The notes below the pieces were generated by a model. That model did not search any database and was not told the DNA's origin. It was given only the letters and a program-made list of their open reading frames with translations. A stretch of 64,000 nucleotides of DNA from Paenibacillus assamensis DSM 18201. GTDB lineage: Bacteria > Bacillota > Bacilli > Paenibacillales > Paenibacillaceae. The stretch is from positions 55,282-119,281 of the forward strand of contig NZ_AULU01000016.1 in NCBI RefSeq assembly GCF_000422445.1. The letters run 5' to 3'. Positions 8,790 to 16,659 of the stretch are shown here, piece after piece (within the stretch, counting starts at the first letter, position 1; every line of letters begins with the position of its first letter). Both the position numbers and the translations under genes were made by a program.

Positions 8790-9674
8790 ATGACAGTACT
8801 GGGAGCTATTGAAGGCGGCGGCACAAAGTTCGTCGTCGGAATTGGAACATCGGATGGAACCATTATTGAAACGGAATCTTTCCCGACAACAACTCCAGAG
8901 GAGACAATGGAGCGTACGGTGCAATTTTTCCAAAACAAAGGTGTGGAAGCGATCGGGTTCGGCTCATTTGGCCCTGTTGATTTGAATCGTGCTAGCGATA
9001 CGTATGGTCATATTGCGAAAACACCGAAGCCGCATTGGAGTGGGTATGATGTCGTTGGGCATTTGAAGCGTCATTTCCAAGTGCCGATCGGGTTTGACAC
9101 TGATGTGAATGCAGCTGCGCTAGGTGAAGCAACATGGGGCGCAGCACGTGGTTTGAACAGCTGTCTATATATTACGATTGGTACGGGCATCGGTGCAGGT
9201 GCTGTTGTAGAAGGGAAGCTCGTGCATGGATTGACTCATCCAGAAATGGGGCATATTGTTGTGCCGCGTCATGTAGATGATACGTATGCAGGCAAATGTC
9301 CTTACCATGGAGATTGCTTGGAAGGCTTAGCAGCAGGACCAGCAATTGAAGAACGTTGGGGTGTTAAGGCTTTTGAATTAGGCGAAGATCATCAGGCATG
9401 GGAATTCCAAGCTCATTATATTGCGCAAGCGCTCATGAATTATATTTTGATCTTGTCCCCTGAAAAAATTGTGCTTGGAGGCGGCGTATCTAAGCAGCGT
9501 CATTTGTTCCCTCGTATACATGAGAAATTGCGTCAGCTATTGAATGGATATGTGCAGCATCCGGCTATTTTGACGGATACAGCTTCCTATATCGTATCTC
9601 CAGGCCTAGAGGATCGCGCAGGAATTACGGGCTCTTTGGCTTTGGCAATGCAAGCATTACACGAGCAGCGTTAA
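8790..9674 (+). CDS. ROK family fructokinase
   Basis: 294 residues. ROK kinases phosphorylate sugars with ATP. The N-terminal phosphate loop GAIEGGGTKFVVGIG, the sugar-binding GFDTDVNAAALGEATWG, the second ATP motif TIGTGIGAG, and a zinc site (CPYHGDCLEG with the HPEMGHI histidine) match the Bacillus YdhR/GmuE/ScrK fructokinase group rather than glucokinase GlcK. The gene is monocistronic, with its own promoter upstream and terminator downstream. Confidence 0.88.
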   Translation: MTVLGAIEGGGTKFVVGIGTSDGTIIETESFPTTTPEETMERTVQFFQNKGVEAIGFGSFGPVDLNRASDTYGHIAKTPKPHWSGYDVVGHLKRHFQVPIGFDTDVNAAALGEATWGAARGLNSCLYITIGTGIGAGAVVEGKLVHGLTHPEMGHIVVPRHVDDTYAGKCPYHGDCLEGLAAGPAIEERWGVKAFELGEDHQAWEFQAHYIAQALMNYILILSPEKIVLGGGVSKQRHLFPRIHEKLRQLLNGYVQHPAILTDTASYIVSPGLEDRAGITGSLALAMQALHEQR

Positions 9675-9778
9675 TCGGAGCTCTTATAGTTATATGGATA
9701 GCATCAGTAGATGTAATAGGTAGTGGTATATCGTAATTTGTAAGTGTGACCTAACTGCATAAAGTATTGCTTCAACAG

Positions 9779-9823
9779 AAGCCTCCATCTCCGCTTAAAT
9801 AGTGGATATTTGGAGGCTTTTTT
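9779..9823 (+). terminator. Terminator after the fructokinase gene
   Basis: AAGCCTCCA pairs with TGGAGGCTT, followed by a T-run. Confidence 0.85.
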
Positions 9824-9933
9824 GTCTTTTACGTTTGTATATTGCATTCCATGTGAATGAAATGGATTGGAATGAAATTAACCTTAATAGTTGATGATTG
9901 AGATGGTTTCAGATAAAATACAACTTGCGTAAA

Positions 9934-9968
9934 GTGTTAACCTCATTCCATAAATAATAGGTTAACAA
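9934..9968. promoter_or_regulatory. BirA-type biotin operator before bioD
   Basis: GTGTTAACC (9934-9942) and GGTTAACAA (9960-9968) form an inverted repeat with a 17-nt spacer, close to the Bacillus BirA operator (TTGTTAACC-type arms). It lies 34 nt before the bioD start, where the bifunctional biotin ligase/repressor BirA would be expected to bind when biotin is abundant. No sharp -35/-10 pair could be fixed; TTGCGT (9925) is a possible -35. Confidence 0.82.
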
Positions 9969-10001
9969 ATAAAAAGGTATAAATAGTAGACTAAGAGGTG
10001 G

Positions 10002-10784
10002 ATGATGGCACTTCTTGATGGATGTTTTGGCAAGGGGATATTTATTTCAGCTACTGGAACAGAGCTGGGTAAAACGGTATTAGCTTCAGGAATTGCTCAT
10101 TGGATGCATATACATAAGTTAGGTGAAACTGCACTATGGAAGCCTGTACAAAGTGGTGTGGAGCTAGGGACGTTAGAGGCTGATAGTTATCGTTTGTTAA
10201 AAGGTTCTGGGTTAACAAATGTGGGAGAACGTGATCTGGTTACTTGGACTTTACGTGAACCGTTAGCCCCATGGGCCGCCGCTAAGCGGGAGGGGCTAGA
10301 AATTAGCATGAGTGAGCTTGTTGTAGAAGGGGAGCGCAGATTGCAAGCAGCTGACAGGCTTGTTGTAGAAGGGGCGGGTGGTGTGGCTGTTCCTTTAGAT
10401 GCTCGACATACGATGGCGGATTTGGCTGCGGCGCTGCAATTGCCCATGCTGATCGTTGCTGCTCCGCTGTTGGGGACGGTAAGTCATACGGTTACAGCCG
10501 TGCAATATGCTCGTTCTAAGGGTGTGAAGGATGTCGCTGTTGTGTTTGGTGCAATGTTGATTAAGCCAGCTGCTGAATGGAACAAGACTGCTTATGAGCA
10601 GCAGCTGTACGAGAACACCGAGATGATTCAGTCGATAGCTGAAGTACCGGTAGTAGGAGCTGTTCCATATCTTCCGCACCCCAATAGATTAGATGAGGAC
10701 ATGTGGATCAATTGGCGTAAGGATTGGCTGCGCGAAACAGCTCACCTAACAGCTTTGTACGACTGGCTAAATGTTCGACTATGA
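10002..10784 (+). CDS. bioD: ATP-dependent dethiobiotin synthetase
   Basis: 260 residues. Forms the ureido ring of dethiobiotin from DAPA, CO2 and ATP. The P-loop appears as SATGTELGKT (the usual GTDTGKT with Leu for Thr), with WKPVQSG carrying the substrate lysine, VEGAGGVAVPL, and a C-terminal nucleotide-recognition region. AGAGGTGG precedes the ATG. It is the first gene of the operon behind the BirA operator; the next gene starts ~30-40 nt downstream. Confidence 0.95.
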   Translation: MMALLDGCFGKGIFISATGTELGKTVLASGIAHWMHIHKLGETALWKPVQSGVELGTLEADSYRLLKGSGLTNVGERDLVTWTLREPLAPWAAAKREGLEISMSELVVEGERRLQAADRLVVEGAGGVAVPLDARHTMADLAAALQLPMLIVAAPLLGTVSHTVTAVQYARSKGVKDVAVVFGAMLIKPAAEWNKTAYEQQLYENTEMIQSIAEVPVVGAVPYLPHPNRLDEDMWINWRKDWLRETAHLTALYDWLNVRL

Positions 10785-10824
10785 ATGAAAAATTCGATAC
10801 ATAGATGAGAGGATGAGGAAGAAG

Positions 10825-11823
10825 ATGTCTATGATGATGGTGGAGCAAGATTGGTTGGGGTTAGCGCGTAAAGCAATTGCAGGGGAGTCCATTACACGTG
10901 AAGAAGCGTTAAGTGTAATTCGAGCGGATGATGATGAAGTATTGGCGATTATGGATGCTGCCTTCCGTGTAAGAAAGCATTTTTACGGTAAAAAGGTAAA
11001 GCTCAATCTCATCATTAATGCGAAAAGTGGATTATGCCCGGAGGACTGCGGCTATTGCTCACAATCTCGTGTAGCGGATACACCTGTTACTAAATATCCG
11101 TTGCTAGAAAAAGGTGTGCTTGTTGATGGTGCACGTAAAGCAATGGAAATGCAGGTGGGAACATATTGTATCGTTGCTAGTGGACGTGGACCGACGAATC
11201 GTGAATTGAATCAAGTAATTGAGGCGGTGGAGGAAATTAAATCCACGATGCCGATGAAAATATGTGCTTGTCTCGGTATTTTATCTGAAGAGCAAGCAAA
11301 ACGGCTCAAAGAAGCAGGCGTGGATCGCTACAATCACAATCTCAACACGAGTGCTGACCACTATTCGCATATTACTTCTACACATACCTACGAAGATCGA
11401 ATTGAAACGGTTGAGACAGCGAAGTACGCTGGCATGTCGCCTTGTTCTGGCGTTATTATTGGCATGGGAGAATCGGATGAGCAGCTAGTGGATGTAGCTT
11501 TTGCACTCCGTGATATTGATGCGGATTCCATTCCTGTGAACTTTTTGAATGCGATTCCAGGAACTCCATTGGAGAAGATGTCTAATTTGGATCCAAGACG
11601 CTGCTTGAAGGCATTGGCTTTGTTCCGATTTGTATGTCCGACGAAGGAGATCCGCGCTTCTGGTGGCCGAGAAGTTAATTTGCGATCGATGCAGGTGTTG
11701 GCGCTATATGCGGCTAACTCCGTGTTTGTTGGTGACTATTTAACGACCGAGGGACAAGAGGCATCTGCCGATCATGCCATGATTGAAGATATCGGATTTG
11801 AAATTGAAACATGTGCCTTGTAA
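10825..11823 (+). CDS. bioB: Biotin synthase
   Basis: 332 residues from the ATG at 10825, chosen because GAGGA lies 5 nt upstream; ATG 10813 is only 4 codons earlier and remains possible. Radical-SAM enzyme that inserts sulfur into dethiobiotin. The CPEDCGYCSQS motif binds the 4Fe-4S cluster with SAM. Residues for the sacrificial 2Fe-2S cluster are recognisable (Cys in GTYCIVASGRG and KICACLG, Arg in the C-terminal EIRASGGRE). Second gene of the bio operon. Confidence 0.96.
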   Translation: MSMMMVEQDWLGLARKAIAGESITREEALSVIRADDDEVLAIMDAAFRVRKHFYGKKVKLNLIINAKSGLCPEDCGYCSQSRVADTPVTKYPLLEKGVLVDGARKAMEMQVGTYCIVASGRGPTNRELNQVIEAVEEIKSTMPMKICACLGILSEEQAKRLKEAGVDRYNHNLNTSADHYSHITSTHTYEDRIETVETAKYAGMSPCSGVIIGMGESDEQLVDVAFALRDIDADSIPVNFLNAIPGTPLEKMSNLDPRRCLKALALFRFVCPTKEIRASGGREVNLRSMQVLALYAANSVFVGDYLTTEGQEASADHAMIEDIGFEIETCAL

Positions 11824-11910
11824 AAGAAGGCTCTTTGTGAAAATAGAACGTTACTGTAAGTGACGCAGATATAGGATTGTGGAAAAGTGAGAGGAGGTTT
11901 TCCTCAATCA

Positions 11911-13119
11911 ATGTGTTCAAAAAAATACGATTGGATGCATCAAGATTTGGAGCGATTGCAAGCAGGAGATCGTTTGCGAACTATGATAGAGAGCCACTGG
12001 TTGGACGATGGCTATATGGAGCGAGATGGTATTCGTATGTTGAATCTTGCATCCAATCATTATTTGGGATTGAATCCGTGGTTGGATGACAACGGTTGGG
12101 AGCAAGTGAAAGCATGGTGCCGGCAGTATGGTGAGTCAGGCGTACGAATTGGTTCGGGAGCATCGAGGCTTATTTCCGGTCATGATGGTGTACATGCACA
12201 GTTAGAGCGAGAAATAGCCAAGTTTAAAGGCCGGCAGGCTGCACTTGTCTTCACGAGCGGATATATGGCCAATGTTGGTGTCATTGCTGCACTAGTAGGA
12301 CGAAATGATGCTGTGTTCAGCGACAGATTGAATCATGCCAGCATTGTAGATGGTGCGTTGTTAAGCCGCGCTCACATGTATCGCTATTCACATCTTGATA
12401 TGAACAAGTTAGAGTATCAGTTGCAGCAGTGGAGCAAGACGTTAGAAGGGAAGCGCAATCATGCTTTAATTGTTAGTGATGCGGTATTTAGTATGGATGG
12501 CACAGTTGCGCCATTACGAGATCTGGTGCTGCTGAAGGAGCGCTACAATGCGCTTCTTCTTATTGATGAGGCGCATAGCGGTGGCGTCTATGGTGTTGAA
12601 GGGCGAGGTTTATGCCATAAGTTAGGATTGCATGAACGTGTCGATATCGTGATGGGCACATTCGGTAAGGCATTTGGAGCAGTAGGAGCTTATATTGCTG
12701 CGGATGACATTGTAATTCGTTATATGATTAATCGCGCTCGTACGTTGATATACAATACGGGATTGCCCCCACTAATGGCGGCACTTATCCTTATGCGTTT
12801 AGAACAAGTGAAAAAAGCAGATCATTCGCGGTTCGCACTGATGAGAAACGCGGCTTTGCTGCGCGATGGATTCATGGAAGCGGGACTGAACACAGGTGAG
12901 GGAAGCAGTCATATCGTACCGCTTATCCTTGGTACAGATGACAGGGCTGTGGAGATTAGTCGCGAGCTTGCACAATTAGGCATAGCGGGTATTGCAATTA
13001 GACCGCCAACCGTTCCGGAGGGCACGGCACGAATTCGCTTTACACCGATGGCGTCTCAGTCAGAACAAGAACTGCGCAAAGCAGTTTCCATCGTTGTGAA
13101 TGTGGTTCGAGGAACGTAA
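11911..13119 (+). CDS. bioF: 8-amino-7-oxononanoate synthase
   Basis: 402 residues from the ATG at 11911. A GTG at 11887 is in frame but lies before the strong GAGGAGG (11890-11896). That SD is 14 nt from the ATG and can fold into a small GAGGA/TCCTC hairpin, an odd arrangement that could limit initiation. PLP-dependent alpha-oxoamine synthase joining pimeloyl-ACP/CoA with alanine. Motifs: NHASIVDG, SDAVFSMDGTVAPL, DEAHSGGVYG, and the PLP lysine in GTFGKAFGAVGAY. Third gene of the operon. Confidence 0.95.
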   Translation: MCSKKYDWMHQDLERLQAGDRLRTMIESHWLDDGYMERDGIRMLNLASNHYLGLNPWLDDNGWEQVKAWCRQYGESGVRIGSGASRLISGHDGVHAQLEREIAKFKGRQAALVFTSGYMANVGVIAALVGRNDAVFSDRLNHASIVDGALLSRAHMYRYSHLDMNKLEYQLQQWSKTLEGKRNHALIVSDAVFSMDGTVAPLRDLVLLKERYNALLLIDEAHSGGVYGVEGRGLCHKLGLHERVDIVMGTFGKAFGAVGAYIAADDIVIRYMINRARTLIYNTGLPPLMAALILMRLEQVKKADHSRFALMRNAALLRDGFMEAGLNTGEGSSHIVPLILGTDDRAVEISRELAQLGIAGIAIRPPTVPEGTARIRFTPMASQSEQELRKAVSIVVNVVRGT

Positions 13120-13243
13120 TGGGTTGGCAGCATGCTCTGCACTTTACGGTGCTTGATATACATTCATGTATAAGGTCATGGATGACCAGTAGTAATAAGG
13201 TAAGCCTCAATGAGCGATAAGCGAGAAAGGGGCGCTGGAGTCA

Positions 13244-14314
13244 ATGAGCGGCAATCTATGCAATTTTAATGACAGTTACATATGGATTCACGGCTGGGGG
13301 GCCAATGAACAGCTGTGGCAGCACGCGGCACAGTCGCTTCCTGATGCTGCTCATCATTATGTAAGCTTTATGGAATGCGATTCATCGGATGAGATGGTTG
13401 CAGTGATTATGGAGCGATTGGCTGCGGCAACTGCGAGTTCGCAGCGCTGCCATCTTGTGGGTTGGTCTATGGGCGGCATGCTGGCGATTGAAGCAGTTGC
13501 CAAGTGGTTACGTGGAACTGGGCGTACTGTGCGTAGCTTGGGAAGCATAGGGAACAACGATGCAGGACAAGAAGTGCGTAGCAGGTCGGATATGAGGCAA
13601 CGCGAAGCGGGGAGTGCTGCGCACAGCGTGGATGATGGAAGGCTGTCTGAAGTGGCAAGTAATACGCGGTGTGGACAAAGTTTGGATTTGCGGGAAGCGA
13701 GAAGTGATATGCGAAGCAGGGGAAATGTGAAGCTCCGGGAAGCGGTAAGCAACAGCAGTGCCATGAGCGGAGAAGAAATGAAGCTTCGGCAGCCTAATGC
13801 AGGGCTGCTCGCGAGCCTTGTGCTGGTGGGTTCGACGCTGCGTTTCGTCGCACCTACCAGCACGGAGGGGTGGCCGCCGCGCGTATTGCAGCGCATGCGG
13901 CAGCGGCTGGCCGCCGCGCCAGAGCAAACGCTCCGCGAATTCGCGGAGCGTTTGCTAGCTCCGGCGGAGCGGCAGCAGCACAGGCCGTTGGAAGCGAAGC
14001 TCATTGAGCGCTTCCAACGGCCTGGCTTCACGCCCGCGGGATTGGACGCGGGCTTGGCCTATTTGGCATCCGCTAACTTGACGGATGCATGGGCGCAGCT
14101 ATGCGCTGCGCAGCTCCCCGTGCTGTGGCTTCACGGGGAGCAAGACCCGCTAGTGTCTATAGGCGCGCAAGCAGAAGCGCGCCGCCTAGCGGGTCCCGAC
14201 GTACGGTCCGTCGTATATCGACGCTTGACCGGACAAGGGCATATCCCATTCTTGACGCATCCACGCGAATGGGAGGAAGAGGTGAGCCGCTGGCATGAAC
14301 AATTCCAGTCCTAA
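13244..14314 (+). CDS. BioH-like alpha/beta hydrolase with repeat insertion
   Basis: 356 residues, about 100 more than E. coli BioH (256). It has the oxyanion-side IWIHGWGANEQLW, nucleophile elbow HLVGWSMGGM, LPVLWLHGEQDPLV with the acid, and GHIPFLTHP with the catalytic His. Position between bioF and bioC supports a role as pimeloyl-ACP methyl ester esterase. Between the nucleophile helix and the next strand lies an ~85-residue insertion (residues ~95-185) of degenerate repeats such as DMRQREAGS, VKLREAVSN and EMKLRQPNA. The following ~410 bases are GC-rich and packed with inverted repeats. It overlaps bioC by 20 nt. The hydrolase fold is certain; the BioH role is inferred from context. Confidence 0.88.
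   Translation: MSGNLCNFNDSYIWIHGWGANEQLWQHAAQSLPDAAHHYVSFMECDSSDEMVAVIMERLAAATASSQRCHLVGWSMGGMLAIEAVAKWLRGTGRTVRSLGSIGNNDAGQEVRSRSDMRQREAGSAAHSVDDGRLSEVASNTRCGQSLDLREARSDMRSRGNVKLREAVSNSSAMSGEEMKLRQPNAGLLASLVLVGSTLRFVAPTSTEGWPPRVLQRMRQRLAAAPEQTLREFAERLLAPAERQQHRPLEAKLIERFQRPGFTPAGLDAGLAYLASANLTDAWAQLCAAQLPVLWLHGEQDPLVSIGAQAEARRLAGPDVRSVVYRRLTGQGHIPFLTHPREWEEEVSRWHEQFQS
13588..13803 (+). repeat. Degenerate tandem repeats inside the BioH-like gene
   Basis: Five imperfect units start near 13588, 13630, 13684, 13725 and 13776 (period ~40-55 bp). They share a GGAT/AAATG head and a core like AAGCTCCGGGAAGCGGTAAG. They remain in frame and encode the charged insertion of the BioH-like protein. Confidence 0.55.
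13803..14213. repeat. Inverted-repeat-saturated GC-rich island in the BioH-like gene
   Basis: Consecutive hairpins read directly: 13820-13837/13846-13863 (18-nt arms, 2 mismatches), a 34-bp perfect palindrome 13923-13956, 13958-13970, 13981-13996/14009-14024 (16-bp perfect arms), 14032-14038/14047-14053, 14066-14072/14082-14088, 14093-14099/14105-14111, 14113-14122/14132-14141 (10 bp), 14144-14153/14186-14195 (10 bp) enclosing 14162-14168/14177-14183, and 14197-14201/14209-14213. The reading frame stays open throughout. Confidence 0.9.
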
Positions 14315-15299
14315 CAAGCTCCTTTTAAAGGGAACAACAGGCACGATAGCGCCTGACATTAACAAAGAAATCGTAGGGCAGCGATTTGATCGCCGTGCAC
14401 ATGAATATGACCGATATGCCGACGTTCAAATAAAAATGATTCAAACATTACTGGGATGTCCCCCTGTGCAGCGGCATATGCAACTACATGCAGGCTTGAA
14501 CAGTGAACAGCATGCATGCAATCATGAACCAGTAAAGCTGCTGGACATCGGCTGCGGTACAGGAGCACTGACACAAGCTGCGATCTCAACTTCAGTTGTA
14601 CCAGCATCAGCCCGCCTCTCATTATTGGACTTATCGCCACGAATGCTGCAAGAAGCACGACGGAAGCTAATGCTAACAGGATATGACGTCGAGCAACTCA
14701 ATCTTATTGTAGCGGACGCCGAAAAGTGGGCTGTTGTTGACAATGAACAGAGCAAGAAACGCGATAGTAGAAATGGTATTGAAACATCGAGCCAAGACAG
14801 TTACGACATCATTTTATCAAGTGCTGCGTTTCAATGGTTCAATCAGCCGCACTCGACGCTGCGAGCGCTTTGTAAACGTCTAAGGCCAAGAGGCATGCTC
14901 GCATTCGCAACCTTTTTGCCAGGTACGCTGCATCAATTGCACGATGCATGTGCCTATGCAGACAGCCAACTGAATGATGAAGTGTACCCACGCGGACAAG
15001 CTTATGTAGATGCAGCGGACTGGCAATCATGGATGGGAGAATGCCCTTCTTCAGCTTGGATGGAGCAAGAATGGACGTTGACCTATGCCAGCATTGAAGA
15101 CATGCTTCAACATGTTCGTCGAATTGGAGCGAGCAATGCGCTTCAACAGCAGCCTGCCCCTATAACACGAACATGGATTCAATATATGAAGGAATATTAC
15201 AACGAGCATTATAGCAGGGAAGACGGCACTGTTTATTTAACCTACCGAGCAGGATTCGGATACATCAGCAACGAACAGATCTCCAATTGGAGCAAGTAA
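14295..15299 (+). CDS. bioC: Malonyl-ACP O-methyltransferase BioC
   Basis: 334 residues, longer than the ~250-280 usual for BioC. Class I SAM methyltransferase that methylates malonyl-ACP so that fatty-acid synthesis can build the pimeloyl chain. Motifs: FDRRAHEYDRYADVQ (BioC-type N-terminus), LLDIGCGTGALT (SAM motif I), LLDLSPRML (acidic motif II), and DIILSSAAFQWFNQP. Extra length lies in loops after QMKL/HMQLHAG and around residues 150-165. The start overlaps the BioH-like gene by 20 nt, indicating translational coupling. Last gene of the operon. Confidence 0.92.
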   Translation: MNNSSPNKLLLKGTTGTIAPDINKEIVGQRFDRRAHEYDRYADVQIKMIQTLLGCPPVQRHMQLHAGLNSEQHACNHEPVKLLDIGCGTGALTQAAISTSVVPASARLSLLDLSPRMLQEARRKLMLTGYDVEQLNLIVADAEKWAVVDNEQSKKRDSRNGIETSSQDSYDIILSSAAFQWFNQPHSTLRALCKRLRPRGMLAFATFLPGTLHQLHDACAYADSQLNDEVYPRGQAYVDAADWQSWMGECPSSAWMEQEWTLTYASIEDMLQHVRRIGASNALQQQPAPITRTWIQYMKEYYNEHYSREDGTVYLTYRAGFGYISNEQISNWSK

Positions 15300-15329
15300 G
15301 CATAAATATAAGGATGAATAGCTTACTTG
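15293..15329 (+). terminator. Possible weak terminator at the end of the bio operon
   Basis: CAAGTAAGC pairs with GCTTACTTG, overlapping the bioC stop codon; only a short TTT follows. Confidence 0.4.
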
Positions 15330-15496
15330 TTTCAATGATCTTCATGGTAGGTAATTACTTCACAATGCGATGAGAATAGACGCTGCTAATCTGTATGAAT
15401 TGCTTGTTTGCAGTGCATCTTATAAGAGCGGCTATCGCTAGTGAACGGCCGATTTTCAGCATATCTTTGGAAAATATGTTGCAGTGCTCTGCTTGC

Positions 15497-15525
15497 TTGC
15501 ATCCGCTGATTCAAAATGTTAAAAT
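15497..15525 (+). promoter_or_regulatory. Promoter of the crr-ptsH-ptsI operon
   Basis: TTGCAT (15497-15502), 17-nt spacer, TAAAAT (15520-15525). The start point would fall about 25 nt before the RAT sequence, as expected for an antiterminated leader. Confidence 0.65.
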
Positions 15526-15556
15526 GACTTATATAGTTTTTAAGTGGAATGCAATA

Positions 15557-15636
15557 GCGTGTTACTAGTACGACTAGGCATGAGCTAAGCAGCTGTTCAT
15601 TAGGGTGAACTGCAGCTTTAGCTTATGCCTTTTTTG
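15557..15636 (+). promoter_or_regulatory. GlcT-type RAT antiterminator overlapping a terminator (copy 1)
   Basis: Positions 15557-15585 contain the RAT (GTGTTACTAG ... CTAGGCATGAGC), matching 28 of 29 bases with the second copy at 19503 and resembling the Bacillus GlcT target. Its 3' part is the 5' arm of a long terminator hairpin (GGCATGAGCTAAGCAGCTG with CTGCAGCTTTAGCTTATGCC) ending in TTTTTT at 15635. Bound GlcT would fold the RAT and block termination, switching on crr-ptsHI. The sequence shows both structures; the GlcT link is inferred from the adjacent glcT gene. Confidence 0.88.
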
Positions 15637-15741
15637 ACATTCAGTGGTATATTTTCCAGCTTGATATGAATAAAAAGCCGTCTTTGACGGATCCATACAG
15701 TCGATACGCTGACAGCTAGATAACTTGAAGGAGGAATTCTC

Positions 15742-16227
15742 ATGTTTGGTCTTTTTGGTAAGAAAAAAAAGCAAGTTTCAATCGCAGCTCCGATTACAGG
15801 TAAGGCAGTAGCATTGGATCAAGTTCCTGATGCAGCATTTTCACAGAAAATTATCGGTGATGGTATCGCAATCGAGCCGACTGAGGGCGTTTTCGTAGCT
15901 CCATTTGACGGAACTATCGTTCATTTGATCGACTCCCACCATTCTTTGGTTATGGCAAGTGACGAAGGTGTTGAACTTCTTGTTCACATCGGCATTAACA
16001 CAGTATCCTTGCAAGGCAAGCCGTTCACACCGCACGTGAAGTCTGGCGACAAAGTGAAAAAAGGCGATACGCTTATCGAGTTTGACATCGCTCAAATTAA
16101 AGAAGCAGGTCTTCCAACGATTACACCTGTTATCATTGCTAATGGTGACGTTGTAGCTGAATTGAAAGCACTTGAAGGCAATGTAACGGCAGCTTCCAGC
16201 CCGGTTATTGAAATTACATTGAAATAG
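15742..16227 (+). CDS. crr: PTS glucose-type EIIA (standalone)
   Basis: 161 residues, the size of a single glucose-family IIA. It accepts phosphate from HPr and passes it to a IIB domain. The phospho-histidine is in GVELLVHIGINTVSL (His ~92), and the second active-site His is in HSLVMASDEG. It begins MFGLFGKKKK, a basic membrane-associating N-terminus. In B. subtilis this domain is fused to PtsG; here it is a separate protein leading the ptsHI operon, while the IICB gene at 19706 lacks it. GGAGG precedes the ATG and a RAT/terminator lies upstream. Confidence 0.92.
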   Translation: MFGLFGKKKKQVSIAAPITGKAVALDQVPDAAFSQKIIGDGIAIEPTEGVFVAPFDGTIVHLIDSHHSLVMASDEGVELLVHIGINTVSLQGKPFTPHVKSGDKVKKGDTLIEFDIAQIKEAGLPTITPVIIANGDVVAELKALEGNVTAASSPVIEITLK

Positions 16228-16342
16228 AGAACGAACTGCTCTTCCGAAATAAAAGGTCTAGTCCTTATTTTTCGTTAAGCTTACGTTACTTCTTACAAAT
16301 ATAATTATTTTCGAATTTAACGAACAAAGGAGCCATTTCATC

Positions 16343-16603
16343 ATGGAAAAACAATTTACAGTTAAAAACCCACAAGGTATTCACGCTCGTCCAGCAGGTG
16401 CAATTATGAAAAAAGCTAGCGAGTTCGCAGCTACTCAAATTTCTCTTGAGCTAAACGGCCGTAAAATTAGCGCAAAAAGCATCACAGGCGTATTGACACT
16501 TGGCATGAAAGCTGGAGATACAGTTACAGTAAGCGCAGAAGGCGATCAAGCAGAGCAAGCGGTTGAAGCAGTAGGCGCAGTTATCGAATCTGTACTTGAC
16601 TAA
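16343..16603 (+). CDS. ptsH: PTS phosphocarrier protein HPr
   Basis: 86 residues, typical. The active-site histidine is His14 in GIHARPAG, and the regulatory Ser46 lies in KSITGVLTLGM, the HPr kinase target of Firmicutes used in CcpA-dependent carbon repression. AAAGGAG precedes the ATG. It follows crr by ~115 nt; an imperfect hairpin (16245-16274) in that gap could modulate read-through. Confidence 0.97.
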   Translation: MEKQFTVKNPQGIHARPAGAIMKKASEFAATQISLELNGRKISAKSITGVLTLGMKAGDTVTVSAEGDQAEQAVEAVGAVIESVLD

Positions 16604-16659
16604 TTTTGTACGTTATCGAAGCAACGTCTAGGCAATCGTAAAGGAGTGGAGAATCCTTC

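Noticed and set aside
13357..14031. 224-codon minus-strand ORF opposite the BioH-like gene
   Set aside because: Long antisense frames are expected in this GC-rich palindromic stretch; the plus-strand hydrolase has catalytic motifs and operon context.
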